NCBI GenBank assembly: GCA_030148045.1
Contig: JASBUE010000062.1
Span: 1 to 8,223, forward strand
Reading direction: 5' to 3'
Source: Candidatus Tenderia sp.
Lineage (GTDB): Bacteria > Pseudomonadota > Gammaproteobacteria > Tenderiales > Tenderiaceae
Length of the DNA: 8,223 nt
In this document: piece after piece, positions 6,336 through 8,223 of the stretch
Layout: each line of letters begins with the position of its first letter
Numbering within the stretch: the stretch's first letter is position 1
The notes under the pieces: generated by a model
Told to the model about the DNA's origin: nothing
The model's database searches: none
What the model saw: the letters and a program-made list of their open reading frames with translations, nothing else
Program-made: the position numbers and the translations under genes

Positions 6336-6443
6336 TTAGTCTGACTGCTTGCGTTCGATATTCGCGACGGCGGTCGCGCTCATCGCATGCGCCATCCAGA
6401 CACAAAGACCGAAGAAGATGACGATTGGAACCAGAATACCCAT
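6336..6443 (-). CDS. 35-aa single-helix membrane peptide
   Basis: 35 aa, too short for usual gene finding. It reads ATG at 6443 to TAA at 6336. Residues 2-22 (MGILVPIVIFFGLCVWMAHA at the start) form one membrane helix. The tail from about 27 (VANIERKQSD) is polar, so the C-terminus is probably cytoplasmic by the positive-inside rule. Support for a real gene: GGGAGGG (6451-6457) seven bases before the ATG is the best ribosome binding site in the window, a candidate promoter lies upstream, and a perfect terminator lies just after the stop. The size and topology resemble small accessory subunits of respiratory oxidases (CydX, CcoM and CcoQ types), but I see no sequence match to any of them. Its place beside the subunit I-like gene supports a respiratory link (inferred). 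C14, W16 and H19 are notable within or near the helix. Confidence 0.72.
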   Translation of the reverse strand: MGILVPIVIFFGLCVWMAHAMSATAVANIERKQSD

Positions 6444-6450
6444 TTATTTT

Positions 6451-6457
6451 CCCTCCC
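6451..6457 (-). promoter_or_regulatory. Strong ribosome binding site of the 35-aa gene
   Basis: The minus strand reads GGGAGGG followed by AAAATAA and ATG, a near-ideal Shine-Dalgarno site with an A/T-rich spacer of seven bases. It fixes the start codon at 6443. Confidence 0.75.
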
Positions 6458-6503
6458 GAATGATAGCTGTTTTTGATGGAACGCTATTGGAACCTGTGGT
6501 TGG

Positions 6504-6532
6504 AGTGTAGAGGAAATCCCGTAACGGCGCAA
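6504..6532 (-). promoter_or_regulatory. Candidate sigma-70 promoter of the 35-aa gene
   Basis: On the minus strand TTGCGC (6527-6532) and TACACT (6504-6509) are separated by exactly 17 bp. Transcription would start near 6497, giving a leader of about 54 nt and, with the terminator at 6285-6311, a transcript of about 210 nt. Confidence 0.42.
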
Positions 6533-6771
6533 GCCCCAGCCTGAATGTGTCAGCGACCGGCTATCAGTCTTGCCCCATGTCACCAACCATGCAATCGACG
6601 CCGAGCACAGGTCATGTGAAGGGGCGTGGGCGCCGGGAAAACATTGTCCCCGGGTAATCAAATTGTCAGGCCGGTCACCGGGCAGGTGAGCGTAGGGCAG
6701 ACTGCCACCAAAGTCGCTCAGGTCCCGGGGGCAGTCGACGTTAGAGGGCCGGACGGCGCCAGGGCGCATTG
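6533..6771. other. Intergenic region without a recognisable gene
   Basis: Part of a roughly 310-bp gap between the LTA synthase-like stop and the 35-aa gene. I see no supported coding frame, tRNA, repeat array or intrinsic terminator here. Short palindromes such as CCGGTCACCGG (about 6672-6682) and GCGCCAGGGCGC (6756-6767) are present but lack T-runs. The LTA synthase-like gene therefore has no evident terminator of its own. Confidence 0.5.
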
Positions 6772-8223
6772 TCAACGCTGGTAACGGCTATAACCCTCTT
6801 CGTAAAGGCGGCTGGCCGCCTGATAGTAGGCCACCGTGTCGAGGTAATGTCGCCGGTCGATAGCATTGGGCTCTTGCCGGTGGTGTTGCAAGTCGACGCT
6901 GTAGGACTGCACCTCGCCCTTGGGTGCCAACAACGTCAGGGTATCGTCGCTCAGGTAGCCCAGCTTCTGATAGTTGCCCAGCAGGGCGCGGTCATGGTCG
7001 GTGTCGGTGTGCAGCAGGTCATGGCCAAAAAATTTGGTCTCATAACTGAAATTGAGCAGGCCGAGCAGAGTCGGCGCCACATCGATCTGGCTGGCAAGAC
7101 GTTTTACCACTCCCGGCTGCACATGTTTGGGCGAATAGATCAACATCGGGATACGATACCGGTCCACCTGCAGGTCGTTCTTGCCGGCGCTACTGGCGCA
7201 GTGGTCGGCGACGATGACGAAGATGGTGTCCTCGAACCATGGTTTGCCGCGTGCCTGCTCGATCAGCCGGCCGATGGCGTAGTCGGTATATTTCACGCCG
7301 CCTTCGCGTCCCTGGTGCGGGGGGATATCGATCCGGCCTTCAGGATAAGTGAAGGGGCGGTGATTGGAGGTGGTCATGACGAAGTCATAAAACGGCTTGC
7401 CCGCGGCATAGGAATCATCGGCCGCCTTGATGACCTCATCGAACAGGTCTTCGTCGGAGACCCCCCAGATATTGGCGAAGCGGATCTTGTCTTCATCGAT
7501 ATTGGTGCGATCGATGACATCGAATCCGTTATTGCCGAAGAAATAATTCATGTTGTCGAAATAGCCGTGGCCGCCGTAGATGAAGCGGGTATCGTAACCC
7601 CGTTCCCGGAACAGGTAGCCGATGGAAAACAGGCCTTCGTTGTTCGGTCGCTTGACGATGGAGCGCCCCGGTGTCGGCGGCAGCGACAGCGTCAACGCCT
7701 CCATGCCGCGAATGGTGCGGGTACCGGTGGCGTAAAGATTGGTGAATATCAGGCTCTGGGGTGCCAGGGCGTCCAGATTGGGCGTCAGGCCGCGATCGCT
7801 GCCGTAGGCGCCGAGAAACGCCGCGCTCAGACTTTCCACCGTGAGCTGGATGACATTGAGATGGTGTTCCTTGCCGCGGCCCTGCACCTTGCGACGGATG
7901 TCTGTGGGCTCATCGCTGACGAATTCGGTGCCCGGTTTCGCCAGCAGTGTTCTCAGCCGCTGCAGCATGGCGTCGTCGTCTTCTGTGCGATAGAAGGTCC
8001 GGTAGTCCAGCTGGTTGTTGCGATAGGCGGCAAAGAAATCGTATATGCCGTTGCTGGCCAGTTCGTTTTCGTAGCGGTTATCGGAGATCTGAGCCAGTGA
8101 CAGATCGACGGCGCCGATGGCCAGAGTCGGAACCACGATAAAGGGCAGCGCCTGCAGCAGGCAGCATTCAGAGTGGTGTCGATATGGCGCCTGATCAACA
8201 GAAAGACCGCCACCGACAGCGCC
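6772..8223 (-). CDS. LTA synthase/sulfatase-family membrane enzyme, 5' part outside window
   Basis: The C-terminal 454 residues, counted from a GTG at 8136, are a clear extracytoplasmic catalytic domain of the alkaline phosphatase superfamily. In that numbering, E101 in LTVESLS, T141 in ATGTRT, H259 in SNHRPF and D311-H312 in VADH correspond to the metal ligands, nucleophile threonine and substrate histidine of LtaS-type enzymes. NELASNGIYDFFAAYRNN (24-41) and LPPTPGRSIVKRP (152-164) are typical of Gram-negative members. Such enzymes transfer or hydrolyse phosphoglycerol or related groups on envelope glycans; the substrate here is unknown. Full-length members have about five N-terminal helices and roughly 600-700 residues, so GTG 8136 is probably not the true start. 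Upstream of about 8160 the membrane-like sequence continues in another frame (see separate entry). The stop is TGA at 6772-6774. Confidence 0.85.
   Translation of the reverse strand, partial: GAVGGGLSVDQAPYRHHSECCLLQALPFIVVPTLAIGAVDLSLAQISDNRYENELASNGIYDFFAAYRNNQLDYRTFYRTEDDDAMLQRLRTLLAKPGTEFVSDEPTDIRRKVQGRGKEHHLNVIQLTVESLSAAFLGAYGSDRGLTPNLDALAPQSLIFTNLYATGTRTIRGMEALTLSLPPTPGRSIVKRPNNEGLFSIGYLFRERGYDTRFIYGGHGYFDNMNYFFGNNGFDVIDRTNIDEDKIRFANIWGVSDEDLFDEVIKAADDSYAAGKPFYDFVMTTSNHRPFTYPEGRIDIPPHQGREGGVKYTDYAIGRLIEQARGKPWFEDTIFVIVADHCASSAGKNDLQVDRYRIPMLIYSPKHVQPGVVKRLASQIDVAPTLLGLLNFSYETKFFGHDLLHTDTDHDRALLGNYQKLGYLSDDTLTLLAPKGEVQSYSVDLQHHRQEPNAIDRRHYLDTVAYYQAASRLYEEGYSRYQR
8155..8165 (-). other. 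Candidate frameshift in the LTA synthase-like gene
   Basis: From the window edge to about 8160 the frame with codons starting at 8222 reads ALSVAVFLLIRRHIDTTLNA, a convincing helix end plus basic loop. From 8160 onward the catalytic frame reads LLQALPFIVVPTLAIG, the next helix. In the catalytic frame the upstream stretch is GAVGGGLSVDQAPYRHHSE, which is not membrane-like. One missing base around GCCTG (for example GCCCTG) would join the two. It may be a sequencing error, a disabling mutation or, less likely, programmed recoding. Confidence 0.6.

Noticed and set aside
6191..6421. Plus-strand frame of 76 codons
   Set aside because: It crosses the start of the subunit I-like gene, a perfect terminator hairpin and the 35-aa gene, with no supporting signals.
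6380..6775. Minus-strand frame of 131 codons across the intergenic region
   Set aside because: No ribosome site, odd composition, and it overlaps the 35-aa gene and its promoter in another frame.
6769..8100. Long plus-strand open frame of 443 codons opposite the LTA synthase-like gene
   Set aside because: It mirrors the antisense of a well-supported catalytic domain with all active-site residues; its translation shows no family motifs and has repetitive V/I/A/G composition typical of a shadow frame.
8137..8213. Separate small gene starting at 8213 on the minus strand
   Set aside because: Its hydrophobic beginning is better explained as the displaced membrane segment of the LTA synthase-like gene; after about 8160 its translation becomes unlike any protein.

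Overview
The window is about 60% or more GC, with compact genes, ATGA-type overlaps and ordinary Shine-Dalgarno sites. Gene content suggests a Gammaproteobacterium, perhaps a respiratory or sulfur-oxidising lineage; this is inferred from protein style only and no marker gene is present. There are no tRNA or rRNA genes, CRISPR arrays or insertion sequences.

Layout. (1) 82-2694 (+): a large polytopic membrane protein fused to a spermidine-synthase-like domain, followed by a C-terminal helical region. (2) 2770-5187 (+): a tight four-gene run with overlaps or spacing under 20 nt: a divergent CcoG/FixG polyferredoxin, a 144-aa two-helix membrane protein, a 96-aa mono-heme cytochrome c lipoprotein, and a 127-aa lipoprotein that loosely recalls the FixH/YtkA group. 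(3) 5184-6214 (-): a convergent two-gene run encoding a 171-aa four-helix protein resembling the first part of heme-copper oxidase subunit I, then a 172-aa cysteine-containing protein of unknown function. (4) 6336-6443 (-): a 35-aa single-helix membrane peptide with a strong ribosome binding site, a candidate promoter and its own perfect terminator hairpin. (5) 6459-6771: about 310 bp with no gene beyond the promoter candidate. (6) 6772 to the window edge (-): an LTA-synthase/sulfatase-type protein of the alkaline phosphatase superfamily, whose N-terminal membrane part appears to lie in another frame (candidate frameshift near 8160).

How they may work together. Sections 2 to 4 look like one respiratory accessory locus. 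It has an iron-sulfur membrane reductase homologue, a membrane-anchored cytochrome c, a lipoprotein, a miniature oxidase-subunit-I-like protein and a very small membrane peptide. None of the catalytic oxidase genes (full ccoN, ccoO, ccoP) is in the window. The set could be an oxidase-assembly cluster whose oxidase lies elsewhere, or a small self-contained electron-transfer module. The sequence cannot decide between these. It is the most interesting part of the window.
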